A stretch of DNA of 64,000 nucleotides, from contig CAVRGH010000010.1 of NCBI GenBank assembly GCA_963720675.1, forward strand, positions 2,399,247 through 2,463,246. Reading direction: 5' to 3'. Position numbers and translations under genes: made by a program. Under the pieces are notes generated by a model that saw only the letters and a program-made list of their open reading frames with translations, was not told the origin of the DNA and made no database searches. The number at the start of each line of letters is the position of its first letter. Position 1 is the first letter of the stretch. The stretch is from JALHSW01 sp963720675 (GTDB taxonomy: Bacteria; Actinomycetota; Acidimicrobiia; IMCC26256; PALSA-555). This document shows positions 9,077-17,979 of this stretch, one piece after another.

Positions 9077-9469
9077 ATGAGCGTCGAACCCGTCCTCACA
9101 CCCAGCCAGCCCTGGGCCGTCGGCCCCTACTCGACCGCGGTGCGCTCCGGCGACTGGCTCGTCTGCTCGGGTCAGGTGGGTATCGATCCGCGCAGCGGGA
9201 ACGTTGTCGAAGGTGGTGTCCAGGCTCAGGCCCGACAGGCGCTCGAGAACGTGACCGCGATCCTCGCGGACGCCGACTCGACGTGGGCCGACGTCGCGAA
9301 GGTCACGCTGTTCGTGGCCACCGAGAGCGCGCAGTGGATGCCGGAGGTGAACACGGTCTACGCCGAAGTCGTCGGAGAGCACCGCCCCGCCCGCAGCACG
9401 GTCGGCGTGGCCTGGCTACCGATGGGAGCGGTGTTCGAGGTCGAGGTGTGGGCTCACAGCCCGAAGTGA
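9077..9469 (+). CDS. RidA-family (YjgF/Rid) protein
   Basis: Small trimeric Rid-superfamily protein of 130 aa. Canonical RidA hydrolyses reactive enamine/imine intermediates made by PLP enzymes. Conserved features are the N-terminal PWAVGPYSTAVRSGDWLVCSGQVG stretch, the central QARQALENVTAILADADSTWADVAKVT, and the ending RSTVGVAWLPMGAVFEVEVWA. The canonical catalytic Arg (R105 in E. coli RidA) aligns with the Arg of PARSTVGV, so activity is plausible. It lies 18 bp after the ROK kinase and 14 bp before msrB in the same plus-strand run. Confidence 0.88.
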   Translation: MSVEPVLTPSQPWAVGPYSTAVRSGDWLVCSGQVGIDPRSGNVVEGGVQAQARQALENVTAILADADSTWADVAKVTLFVATESAQWMPEVNTVYAEVVGEHRPARSTVGVAWLPMGAVFEVEVWAHSPK

Positions 9470-9483
9470 AGGAGCAGCAGCAC

Positions 9484-9987
9484 GTGGCGAAGCAGACGCA
9501 GCACGAGATCGAGAAGCCCGACGAGGAGTGGCGCGGCGAGCTGACGCCCGAGCAGTACCAGGTGCTGCGCAAGGCCGGCACCGAGCGCGCCTTCACCGGC
9601 CAGTACTGGGACTGTCACGACGACGGCATCTACCGGTGCGCGGGTTGTGGCGCCGACCTGTTCGACGCCACCACGAAGTTCGAGTCCGGCACCGGGTGGC
9701 CGAGCTTCACCGAGCCCGTCGTTGCCGAAGCCGTCGAGCTGCAGCGCGACCTCGCGCACGGGATGCTCCGCACCGAGGTGGTGTGCCGCCGGTGCGGCGG
9801 GCACCTGGGCCACGTCTTCGACGACGGCCCCGGGCCCGAAGGTCAGCGCTTCTGCATCAACTCGCTGTCGCTGGACCTCACACGCGCGCGACGCGGACTA
9901 GGTCGGCCGCGTCGCGCACCGGCGACGAGCGCGAGCCCGACGAGCAGGACCACGGATCCCGCGAGCGCAGGCACGGTCGTGTCGTGA
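9484..9987 (+). CDS. msrB: Peptide-methionine (R)-S-oxide reductase
   Basis: Repairs methionine-R-sulfoxide in oxidised proteins using thioredoxin, whose genes lie at 47-48.5 kb. It has two zinc CxxC pairs (CAGCGADLF near 57-65 and CRRCGGHLGH near 103-112), the GTGWPSF motif, and the catalytic Cys in QRFCINSLSL near 125. The GTG at 9484 follows a good ribosome site (AAGGAGC). Family similarity ends at about 9885. The frame as given then runs 100 nt further into the opposing surface-protein gene, so the last 30 or so residues are doubtful. A stop in another frame at 9899-9901 would give a normal length of about 139 aa if one indel is assumed. Confidence 0.9.
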   Translation: MAKQTQHEIEKPDEEWRGELTPEQYQVLRKAGTERAFTGQYWDCHDDGIYRCAGCGADLFDATTKFESGTGWPSFTEPVVAEAVELQRDLAHGMLRTEVVCRRCGGHLGHVFDDGPGPEGQRFCINSLSLDLTRARRGLGRPRRAPATSASPTSRTTDPASAGTVVS

Positions 9988-11098
9988 CCGGTCAGCGGCA
10001 GCGTGCCCGCGACGGCTTCGGCCGCGGCGACCTCGCACGCGGCGCGTGCCGTCGTGCCGCCCGGATCCGTCGTGAGGCACACGTCGAGCTCGGCGTCGTT
10101 CGCGACCACCGGCTCGGCACCTGTGCTCACGGCGTACGCGTACACGTCGTTGTCGAGGTCCGGCGAGGCGAGGTTGATCCACGCGTTCGCGTACCACTCG
10201 GGCTGCAGCCCACCCGCCGGAGGCACCGGTGGCGGTCCTTCGTCGAACTTGCACGGACCCTGCCCCGTGTCGAACGGTGGGACGACACCGACGACGAAGC
10301 TCATGTCGGTGGGCAGGTCGGTGATCGACCATCGGCCCTCGGCGTCGGTGATTGCCGGCCAACCACCGTCCCCGCCCTTGGGCAGCAGGAAGACGCACGC
10401 CTGCGCGACCGGGAGGTCGCCCGGCTGCACGACGCGTCCGCTGAGCTTGCCGGGGCCGGTCGGCTGACGGTCGCCACCCTTCGGCGAACACCCGCCGGTG
10501 TACAGCTCGTTCTCGCCGAGGCAGATCATCAACCCGCTCGAGCCGTCACTCACGAACTTCGCGTTCGGGTCCGGCGTCGCCTTCATGGGATCGCTGAACC
10601 CGAGCTTCACGTCCTCGAACCACTCCGGCACCGGGCCCGAGAACTGTGGCGTCGACGTGCAGTCACCCTGCACCGACGGTCGGAAGAACGCGAGCTGCTG
10701 GTCCTCCGAGGTGCCCGGCGCGAAGCTCCACGAGCCGTCACCGTTGGTGATCTGGAAGCCGTCCCAGACTCCGTTCACGTAGAAGACGACGCAGATGCCG
10801 CCGAGCGGGTTGTTCTGCTCGTCGGCGACGAACCCGTCGATCGACTGGCTCCCGGCGTCGGGGGCCTTCGTCTCGGGCGGTTCGTCTCGGGCGGGAGAAG
10901 TGGCGCCGGCTGCTCCGGCGTCGTCGCCTGCTCCGTCGTGGTGGTGGTCGTCGGCTCCTCCACCACCTTGGGGTCCGGCGACTTGGGATCCGTGACCTGC
11001 GCGCCGGCGGGCAGCGCGAACGCCGCCCCGATCGCCGCCGTCATCGTGACGATCCCCAGACCCGCCAACACGCGGGCTCGTACTGTTCGGCCTGACAT
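9843..11098 (-). CDS. Exported surface protein with Cys-poor repeat domains and C-terminal LPLTG-type anchor (one frameshift as sequenced)
   Basis: It starts at ATG 11098 (MSGRTVRARVLAGLG) with a clear signal peptide ending in ALPAGAQ. A Pro/Thr/Glu-rich segment with TTTTTTEQ follows. Near 10885 the frame breaks: adding one base in the GAGACGAAccgcccGAGACGAAG repeat restores PPETKPPETKAPDAGSQSIDGF and a continuous protein of about 418 aa. The body holds two carboxypeptidase-regulatory or Cna-B-like beta-sandwich modules (IDGFVADEQNNPLGGICVVFY, and LSGRVVQPGDLPVAQACVFLL). The end has LPLTGHD, a hydrophobic helix (VPALAGSVVLLVGLALVAG) and an Arg-rich tail, a sortase sorting-signal pattern. No sortase gene lies in the window. 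The exact C-terminus is uncertain because the tail overlaps msrB. Confidence 0.75.
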
Positions 11099-11119
11099 CT
11101 TCCGTTCCTCCCCAGCCGC

Positions 11120-11207
11120 GTGACCCTGGCGGTCACCCGTGCAAGTGAGGTCGGCGCCTACATCCCCCGGCCTGAGGCGCCGGTCGGCAAATGACGCGTC
11201 CGCGTCA
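11120..11207. promoter_or_regulatory. Three inverted repeats between divergent surface-protein and FAD-oxidoreductase genes
   Basis: The 224-bp divergent intergenic region contains three perfect inverted repeats. GTGACC/GGTCAC has a 5-nt loop (11120-11136). GGCGCCT/AGGCGCC has a 15-nt loop (11153-11181). TGACGCG/CGCGTCA has a 2-nt centre (11192-11207). The first two would fold as hairpins in the 5' leader of the minus-strand surface-protein mRNA. The third, a compact 16-bp palindrome, looks more like an operator. No known riboswitch class was recognised. Confidence 0.4.
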
Positions 11208-11322
11208 GCGTCCGAACCGGGCGTATTCGGGGGCGCGAGAGGCGCCAAGTACCATGCGCAGTCGGCTGATCGCGTCCCTGCACCGGTCCCGTCCGCACCC
11301 GTCCGCTCGCAGACAGCCTTTC

Positions 11323-12883
11323 ATGACCTCATCCTCGGACGTCCCCGCCGGTCCACCGCCGAACGTCGTCATCATCGGCGCCGGCCCCGCTGGTCTCACC
11401 GCGGCCTACGAGCTCGTCGAGCGGTACGGCATCACGTCGACGATCCTCGAGGCCGACGACGTCGTCGGCGGGATCAGCCGCACCGTCGAGCGCGACGGAT
11501 GGCGCTTCGACATCGGCGGCCATCGCTTCTTCACCAAGGTGAAGGAGGTCGAGGCGTTCTGGCACGAGATCCTCCCCGACGAGGACTTCATGCTCCGCCC
11601 GCGGATGAGCCGCATCTTCTACCGGGGCAAGTACTACGACTACCCGCTGAAGGCGTCGAACGCGCTGAAGAACCTCGGCATCTGGGAAGCGTTCCTCTGC
11701 GTGATGTCGTACGTGTGGGCGAGGATCCGTCCGCCGAAGGACCAGTCGACACTCGAGGGCTGGATCATCTCCCGCTTCGGGATGCGCCTCTACAAGCACT
11801 TCTTCAAGACGTACAACGAGAAGCTCTGGGGCGTCCCCGTCGACAAGCTCCCGGCCGACTTCGCAGCACAGCGCATCAAGAACCTGTCGCTCTTCAACGC
11901 GGCGATGAACGCTCTGCTGCCGAAGCGCAACCAGAAGGACATCACCTCCCTGATCGAGGAGTTCGAGTACCCGAAGTACGGACCCGGGATGATGTGGGAG
12001 CGGTGCCGCGACCTCGTCGAGGCCAAGGGCTGCACGGTCATCATGAACGCGCGCGTCATCGGCATCCGCCACGAGGGCGACCGCGCCGTGGCGGTCGTCT
12101 CCGAAGCGCCCGATGGCACGCGCACGGAGCACCCGTGCGACGAGGTCATCTCGTCGATGCCGATCTCACAGCTGCTCCAGGTGATGGACCCGACTCCGGC
12201 CGATGCTGCCGTGCAGGCCGCGGGCGACCTGCGGTACCGCGACTTCCTCACCGTCGCGCTCGTCGTGCCAGAGGAGTACAGCTTCCCGGACAACTGGATC
12301 TACGTGCACTCGAAGGAGGTGCAGGTCGGCCGGATCCAGAACTTCGGATCCTGGTCGCCGTACCTCGTGAAGGAGGGGCGCACCTGCCTCGGCCTGGAGT
12401 TCTTCGTGTTCGAGGGCGACGAGACGTGGAACGCGCCCGACGCCGACTTGATCGAGCAGGGCAAGCGAGAGCTGCAGATCCTCGGCCTCGTCGACCCGAC
12501 CAAGGTCGAGGCGGGCTACGTCGTGCGGATGCCGAAGGCGTACCCGTTCTACGACGAACGCTACAAGGAGCACGTCGCCGCGCATCGTCGAGTGGCTCGA
12601 GGACTGCGCGCCCAACGTGCACCCCGTTGGTCGCAACGGCATGCACCGGTACAACAACCAGGACCACTCCATGTACACGGCGATGCTCACCGCCGAGAAC
12701 ATCGCGACGGGCTCGCACCACGACGTGTGGAGCGTCAACGTCGAGGAGGAGTACCACGAGGAGTCCTCCGACACCTCGGGCACCGGATCGCCCGACGGTC
12801 CGCAGCGAGGCACCGGGCGGGACGCGCCGGTGATCGCCCGCGAGCACTACCCGGAGGACCACCCGATCAACAAGGCGGGCTGA
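11323..12883 (+). CDS. FAD/NAD(P)-binding oxidoreductase of the amine oxidase / UDP-galactopyranose mutase-like group (one frameshift as sequenced)
   Basis: The protein has an N-terminal FAD-binding Rossmann motif (VVIIGAGPAGLTAAYEL, about residues 11-27). GGISRTVERDGWRFDIGGHRFF follows, the hallmark of protoporphyrinogen-oxidase and UDP-galactopyranose-mutase-like flavoproteins. Near 12583 an extra G (GCCgCGC) moves the frame; removing it joins KEHVARIVEWLEDCAPNVHPVGRNGMHRYNNQDHSMYTA, containing the C-terminal FAD-contacting motif. The corrected length is about 519 aa. Such enzymes often act in cell-surface polysaccharide or lipid pathways. The substrate here is unknown and no glycosyltransferase is adjacent. 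Start ATG 11323 is chosen because the Rossmann fold starts shortly after it. Confidence 0.82.
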
Positions 12884-12900
12884 TCGCCCCCGAGCGGCGG

Positions 12901-12984
12901 TGGGCGAGGGGGGACTTGAACCCCCACATCCTTTCGGACACAGGCACCTGAAGCCTGCGCGTCTGCCAATTCCGCCACTCGCCC
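12901..12984 (-). tRNA. tRNA-Leu (anticodon CAG)
   Basis: Minus-strand class II tRNA with acceptor stem GGGCGAG/CTCGCCC, discriminator A and a long variable arm (TGTCCGAAAGGATGT). The anticodon stem-loop CAGGC-TTCAGGT-GCCTG gives CAG. CCA is not encoded. A tRNA-Leu gene next to fhaA is also found in mycobacteria, consistent with conserved synteny of this block. Confidence 0.95.
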
Positions 12985-13071
12985 GAGTGGAGGTGCGAGC
13001 CTACCAAGAGGCCTTGTGCGGGCTCCTTGCGCGCACTGCCGTGCGGTCGCCTCGACCGTAGAATCGCGGAA

Positions 13072-13722
13072 ATGGGCATGCAGGGTTTCGAACGCAGGTT
13101 GGAGCGGCTCGTGGAAGGCTCGTTCAGCAAGGCGTTCCGCAGCGGGCTCGAGCCGGTCGAGGTCGGCCGACGCCTCACGCGGGTGCTCGATGCCGAGCGC
13201 ACGATGGGCGTCGACGGCGTCCCGGTCGCGCCGAACAACATCGGCGTCTACCTCTCGCCCGACGACTTCGACCGCTTCGAATCCTTCGCCGACGCCCTCG
13301 CGCGTGAGCTTGCCGAGACCGCACGCGAGCACGCCAAGAACGAGGGGTACCACTTCGTCGGCCCGGTCACGGTCACCCTCGTCGCCGACGACGAGCTGCG
13401 CGCGGGCGAGTGCGACATCGCCGCGGAGATCCACGAGGGCCTCCGGGTCGGATCGCTCGTCCTGCCCGACGGCCGTCGGGTACCCCTCGGTGAGCAGCCG
13501 CTGGTCATCGGCCGCAACGCCGACTGCGGCGTGGTCGTCGCAGACGCCCGCGCGTCACGCCAGCACGCCGAGATCCGGGCCCAGGGCAACGGCTTCGTCG
13601 TCCACGACCTCGACTCGATGAACGGCACGCTCGTGAACGGCACCGCGGTGCGCCAGCACCCGCTCGCCGACGGCGACGAGATCCGGCTCGGCAACACCGT
13701 CCTGCGGTTCGAGGCGTCGTAG
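13072..13722 (+). CDS. fhaA: FhaA: DUF3662 and FHA domain protein
   Basis: Signalling adaptor that reads phosphothreonine produced by PknB-type kinases. In mycobacteria FhaA binds the phosphorylated pseudokinase domain of MviN. Residues 1-115 match the DUF3662 domain (MQGFERRLERLVEGSFSKAFRSGLEPVEV). Residues about 140-216 form an FHA domain with GEQPLVIGRNADCGVVV, the phosphothreonine-binding SRQHAEI, and DLDSMNGTLVNG. At 216 aa it lacks the long disordered linker of the 527-aa M. tuberculosis protein. Start ATG 13072 (or 13078, MQGF) precedes the conserved N-terminus. It is the first gene of the fhaA-pknB operon. Confidence 0.9.
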   Translation: MGMQGFERRLERLVEGSFSKAFRSGLEPVEVGRRLTRVLDAERTMGVDGVPVAPNNIGVYLSPDDFDRFESFADALARELAETAREHAKNEGYHFVGPVTVTLVADDELRAGECDIAAEIHEGLRVGSLVLPDGRRVPLGEQPLVIGRNADCGVVVADARASRQHAEIRAQGNGFVVHDLDSMNGTLVNGTAVRQHPLADGDEIRLGNTVLRFEAS

Positions 13723-13730
13723 CCGGCGGC

Positions 13731-14234
13731 GTGGAGCTGCTGAATCTCGTCACGCCGCTGGCGGACGCCGTCCCCGAGGCGGCGCTCACCGCCCTGAAGT
13801 TCGGCTTCCTCGCGCTCGTCTACCTCTTCCTCTGGCGTGTGGTGCGCGTCGTGCTGCAAGAGCTCCGTGCTCCTGCGCTCGTGGGTGCCGCTCCGGCCGC
13901 GGCCGGAGCGACCCAGAAGCGCCCGGCGAAGGGCGACAAGCGCGGAGCTCGTCTGCGCATGCTCGAGCCGGCGTCGCACCAGGGTGAGACGTACCCGCTC
14001 GGCGACGAGATCACCGTGGGCCGCGGAGGTGGGTGCGGGATCGTCCTGCCCGACGACGGCTTCGTGTCGACCGTGCACGCACGCGTGTTCCGGCGCGGCG
14101 ACGAGGTGCTCGTCGAGGACCTCGGCTCGCGTAACGGCACGTTCGTCAACGGTGAGCGCGTCGTCGCACCGACGCGGCTTCGGCGCGGGGACCATGTCCA
14201 GTTCGGTCAGACGGTTGCGGAGGTGACGCGATGA
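13731..14234 (+). CDS. fhaB: FhaB: membrane-anchored FHA domain protein
   Basis: FHA protein of the FhaB/FipA type, 167 aa. A hydrophobic N-terminal segment (ALKFGFLALVYLFLWRVVRVVLQ, about 22-44) anchors it in the membrane. An Ala/Lys-rich linker follows, then the FHA domain (about 85-165) with GDEITVGRGGGCGIVL, STVHARV, LGSRNGTFVNG and VQFGQT. The phosphopeptide Arg/Ser/Asn residues are present. In mycobacteria it links PknB signalling to the divisome. The GTG start lies 8 bp after fhaA; its 3' end overlaps pstP by 4 nt (ATGA). Confidence 0.9.
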   Translation: MELLNLVTPLADAVPEAALTALKFGFLALVYLFLWRVVRVVLQELRAPALVGAAPAAAGATQKRPAKGDKRGARLRMLEPASHQGETYPLGDEITVGRGGGCGIVLPDDGFVSTVHARVFRRGDEVLVEDLGSRNGTFVNGERVVAPTRLRRGDHVQFGQTVAEVTR

Positions 14235-15091
14235 GCCTGCGGCTCCAGGTAGGTGCCGCGACCGATGTCGGTCAGGTGCGCGACCACAACGAGGACAGCT
14301 ACCTCGTCGACGACGACCTCGGCCTGATCGCCGTCGCCGACGGCATGGGCGGGCACCGTGGGGGTGAAGTCGCGAGCGCGACCGCGCTCGAGGCGCTGCG
14401 CGTCGCGTTCGTCGCGGGCGCACCGATCGACGAGGCAGTCGTGGTCGCGAACGATGCCGTGCACGAGCAATCCGTCGCCGATCCCAACCTCCGGGGGATG
14501 GGGACCACCCTGACGGCAGGAGCTTTCGACGACGAAGGCCATGTCGTGCTGGGCCACGTCGGGGACTCGCGGGCGTACCTCGCCCGTGACGGCGGCCTCG
14601 ATCGGGTCTCGACCGACCACAGCCTCGTCGAGGAGCTGATCCAGGCCGGCGAGCTCACTCCCGAGCAGGCCACGGTCGATCCGCGCCGCTCCCAGATCAC
14701 CCGGGCGATCGGGCTCGAGCAGGGCGTGCTCGTCGACGTGATCGAGCTCGATCTCACCGTGGGCGACCGGCTGCTGCTCTGCTCCGACGGGCTCACGGAC
14801 ATGCTGAGCGAGGACGAGATGGCGACGCTGCTCGCCGAGGAGGCGGACCCGACCGCGGCGGCGACCCGTCTCGTCGACGACGCGAACGCGGCCGGCGGCG
14901 TCGACAACATCACCGTGATCGTGATCGATGTCGTCGAGGACGAGGACGGGGACGAGGACCGCGACGACGGGGACATCGTCGACGCCCAAGCACCGACCGA
15001 CGCCGCGGCCACGATCCCGACCGGCGACGAGCCGACCCAGCTCGTCGAGCCGGCGAAGCCCAAACGTCGGTGGTTCGGGTTGCGACGGTGA
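14231..15091 (+). CDS. pstP: PP2C-family Ser/Thr protein phosphatase
   Basis: Dephosphorylates proteins modified by the operon's kinase PknB. The 286-aa protein contains the PP2C metal-binding motifs: RDHNEDSYLVD (about 17-27), ADGMGGHRGGE (about 36-46), GTTLTAG, LGHVGDSRAYL (about 106-116), LLLCSDGLTDML and DNITVIVIDV. The acidic C-terminal tail (DEDGDEDRDDGDIVD) ends in KPKRRWFGLRR. There is no transmembrane helix or extracellular domain, in contrast to mycobacterial PstP (about 514 aa). The stop overlaps rodA in a GTGA junction. Confidence 0.92.
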   Translation: MSLRLQVGAATDVGQVRDHNEDSYLVDDDLGLIAVADGMGGHRGGEVASATALEALRVAFVAGAPIDEAVVVANDAVHEQSVADPNLRGMGTTLTAGAFDDEGHVVLGHVGDSRAYLARDGGLDRVSTDHSLVEELIQAGELTPEQATVDPRRSQITRAIGLEQGVLVDVIELDLTVGDRLLLCSDGLTDMLSEDEMATLLAEEADPTAAATRLVDDANAAGGVDNITVIVIDVVEDEDGDEDRDDGDIVDAQAPTDAAATIPTGDEPTQLVEPAKPKRRWFGLRR

Positions 15092-16407
15092 GCGCGACGA
15101 CGCATCGGCGCAACGTCGAGCTCCGGTTGGGGCTGTTCGCCGTCGTCATCACCATCTTCGGGTACTCACTGGTCCAGCTCGCCGACAAGCCCAACCTGCC
15201 GCCCGAGCTGTGGCTGTTCCTCGCGGCCATGATCGCCCTGTACGTGATCGCGCACCTCGCCGTGCGCGAGGTCGCGCCACAGGCCGACCCGGTGCTGCTC
15301 CCGCTCGCCGCGCTGCTCAACGGGATCGGGTTCGTCACCATCGCTCGTCTCGACCGCGACCTCGCCCAGGTGCAGGCGGGGTGGACGGCGGCGGGCGTTG
15401 CCGCGTTCGTGATCACCCTCGTCGTCGTGCGGCGCGTCCGCACGCTCGAGCGCTACCGCTACACGTTCCTGTTCCTCGGCATCGTCGCGGTGATCCTGCC
15501 CCTCTTGCCCGGCATCGGGAAGACGATCAACGGAGCGCGCCTCTGGGTCGGGTTCGGGCCGATCAACTTCCAGCCCGGCGAAGCGGCCAAGGTGCTGCTC
15601 GTCATCTTCTTCGCGGCGTACCTGGTCGACAAGCGGGAGCTCCTCGCGAGTGGTTCTCGTCGCATCGGCCGGATGCTCATCCCCGACCCGAAGCACCTCG
15701 GTCCGCTGCTGCTCGCGTGGGCCGTGTCGATCCTGATCATGGTGCAGCAGAAGGACCTCGGCTCCGCCCTCCTGTTCTTCGCGGTCTTCGCCTCGATGCT
15801 CTACGTCGCCACCGAGCGCGCCGCGTACCTGATCATCGGTCTGTTCCTGTTCCTCGGCGGGGCCGGCATCGCCTACCAGCTGTTCGGTCACGTGCAGGAC
15901 CGCGTGAGCACCTGGATCGATCCCTGGTCCGTCTCGCAGGGCAAGGGCTTCCAGATCGTCCAGTCGATGTTCGCGTTCGGGACGGGCGGGTTCGCCGGCA
16001 CCGGCCTCGGGCTCGGCAACCCGCAGCAGATCCCGAACGCCGCGACCGACTTCGTGTTCTCCGCGATCGGCGAGGAGCTCGGTCTGCTGGGGACCGTCGC
16101 CGTCCTGGTCACGATCCTGCTGTTCGTCGGCTCCGGCTTCCGGATCGCGGTGCAGTCGGAGCGACCGTTCTCCAAGCTCTTCGCCGCCGGGCTGACGACC
16201 ATCATCGGCGTGCAGAGCTTCGTGATCATCGGGGGCGTGACCCGGGTGATCCCGCTCACCGGGATCACCCTGCCGTTCATCTCCTACGGAGGGTCGTCGC
16301 TCGTCGCGAACTTCGTCATCTTGGCGTTGCTCCTCCGGATCTCCGACGACAACGCTCGCGGCAGCGTCCGGGGCCGAGGCACCGCCGCCGCGACCGCGCG
16401 GGCGTGA
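15088..16407 (+). CDS. rodA: RodA-type SEDS peptidoglycan glycosyltransferase
   Basis: Polytopic SEDS protein that polymerises lipid II into glycan strands together with the class B PBP encoded next. About 439 aa, with around 10-12 membrane helices. Family signatures include GARLWVGFGPINFQPGEAAKVLLVIFFAAYL (about 150-180), LLAWAVSILIMVQQKDLGSALLFF with the catalytic Asp region, and the C-terminal VIPLTGITLPFISYGGSSLVANF. The GTG start at 15088 overlaps the pstP stop. Pairing with pbpA and pknB identifies it as the elongasome-type member rather than FtsW, although the sequence alone cannot exclude a sporulation or division role. Confidence 0.92.
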   Translation: MSATTHRRNVELRLGLFAVVITIFGYSLVQLADKPNLPPELWLFLAAMIALYVIAHLAVREVAPQADPVLLPLAALLNGIGFVTIARLDRDLAQVQAGWTAAGVAAFVITLVVVRRVRTLERYRYTFLFLGIVAVILPLLPGIGKTINGARLWVGFGPINFQPGEAAKVLLVIFFAAYLVDKRELLASGSRRIGRMLIPDPKHLGPLLLAWAVSILIMVQQKDLGSALLFFAVFASMLYVATERAAYLIIGLFLFLGGAGIAYQLFGHVQDRVSTWIDPWSVSQGKGFQIVQSMFAFGTGGFAGTGLGLGNPQQIPNAATDFVFSAIGEELGLLGTVAVLVTILLFVGSGFRIAVQSERPFSKLFAAGLTTIIGVQSFVIIGGVTRVIPLTGITLPFISYGGSSLVANFVILALLLRISDDNARGSVRGRGTAAATARA

Positions 16408-16417
16408 GGACGAGCGG

Positions 16418-17881
16418 ATGAACCGGGCGATTCGGCGCGTCGGCGTCGCGGTGGTCGTGCTGATGCTGGTGCTCATCGCACAGCTCACCTGGCTGCAGGT
16501 CATCGACGCGGACCACCTCGCGAACGATCCGCGCAACACGCGCGCGGCCCTGCGCGACGCGAACCGACCGCGCGGCCCGATCGTCACCGCCGACGGGGTG
16601 GTGCTCGCCCAGTCGGTGGCGGTCGACGACGGCACCGACTTCAAGTACCAGCGCGAGTACCCCGAGGGCGCCAAGTTCTCCCAGATCGTCGGCTACCAGT
16701 CGTTCGTCGTCGGCAACACCGGCGTGGAGAAGACGTACAACGATCAGCTCGTCGGACGCGACACCGAGCTGCAGCTCCAGAACATCCCGGACATCGTCGG
16801 CGGCGACGCCGCGACCGGGAAGGTCGTCCTGTCGATCCGAGCCGACCTGCAGCGCGAGGCGGTCGACGCACTCGGGTTCCAGCGCGGTTCGGTCGTCGCG
16901 ATCGATCCGAAGACCGGCCAGCTGCTCGCGCTCTACTCCAACCCGTCGTTCGATCCACAACCGCTCGCGAGCCACAACACCAAAGAGGTGCAGGCCTACT
17001 ACCAGGCGCTGACCCAGGACCCGAATCATCCCGACCTGCCGCGCGCGTACCGGGAGCGGTACCCGCCCGGCTCGACGTTCAAGTCGGTGACGTCCGCGGT
17101 CGCGATGGACAACGGTGTGGCAACGCCCGACAGCCCGGTGTACCCGACGTTGCGCGAGCTCCCCCTCCCCCAGACCAACGTGACCCTGTCGAACTTCGGC
17201 GGCCGCTCGTGCGGCGGGACGCTGGCGCAGAGCTTCACGGTGTCGTGCAACACCACCTTCGCCCAGATCGGCCTCCAGCTCGGGGACTCGTTCGTGCCCG
17301 GCATGGCGCGCTTCGGCGTCGGCACGGACCCGCCACCGCTCGACATCGCGCCGGGTGCCGCGTCCAGCGTCGGTCCGCCCGAGGGCAGCTTCCAGGACAA
17401 CCAACCGCTCTTCGCGCAGGCCGGCATCGGCCAGGGTGACGTCGCCACGACGCCGCTGCAGATGGCGCTCGTCGCCGCATCGGTCGCCAACGGCGGCGTG
17501 ATCATGGAACCCCACGTCGGAGCGGAGATCCGCGACGCCAGCAACGACCTGGTGCGACGCATCGACGACCAGGAGTGGAAGTCGGCGATGAGCGCGACCT
17601 CGGCGCAGGCCCTCAACTCGATGATGATCTCCGTGGTCGAGCGGGGCAGCGGCACGAGCGCGCGGATCGCCGGTGTCTCGGTCGCGGGCAAGACCGGGAC
17701 GGCGCAGGCCGACGGCGGCCCTCCCCACGCATGGTTCATCGCCTTCGCCCCCGCGAACGACCCGAAGATCGCGGTCGCCGTGCTCGTCGAACGGGGCGGG
17801 AACCTCGGGAACGAGGCCACCGGTGGGGCTGTGGCCGCCCCCATCGCCGCCCGGATGATCCGCGTCGCGCTCGGAATATGA
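16418..17881 (+). CDS. pbpA: Penicillin-binding protein 2-type transpeptidase (PbpA)
   Basis: Class B PBP that cross-links peptidoglycan, 487 aa. A single N-terminal membrane anchor (VAVVVLMLVLIAQLTWLQV, about 10-28) precedes a dimerisation domain. The transpeptidase domain has the active-site PPGSTFKSV (nucleophile Ser near residue 223), SCN in FTVSCNTTF, and KTGTAQADG near the C-terminus. All three catalytic motifs are intact, so it should bind beta-lactams. It lies 10 bp after rodA. Confidence 0.93.
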   Translation: MNRAIRRVGVAVVVLMLVLIAQLTWLQVIDADHLANDPRNTRAALRDANRPRGPIVTADGVVLAQSVAVDDGTDFKYQREYPEGAKFSQIVGYQSFVVGNTGVEKTYNDQLVGRDTELQLQNIPDIVGGDAATGKVVLSIRADLQREAVDALGFQRGSVVAIDPKTGQLLALYSNPSFDPQPLASHNTKEVQAYYQALTQDPNHPDLPRAYRERYPPGSTFKSVTSAVAMDNGVATPDSPVYPTLRELPLPQTNVTLSNFGGRSCGGTLAQSFTVSCNTTFAQIGLQLGDSFVPGMARFGVGTDPPPLDIAPGAASSVGPPEGSFQDNQPLFAQAGIGQGDVATTPLQMALVAASVANGGVIMEPHVGAEIRDASNDLVRRIDDQEWKSAMSATSAQALNSMMISVVERGSGTSARIAGVSVAGKTGTAQADGGPPHAWFIAFAPANDPKIAVAVLVERGGNLGNEATGGAVAAPIAARMIRVALGI

Positions 17882-17979
17882 GCATCTCCGTGCCCCGGAG
17901 CGACGACATCGTCGCGGTACCGTGAATCCTCCATGTTGCAGGTCACCACAGTGCAGGTCCCCCCGACTCGGAGCGGACG

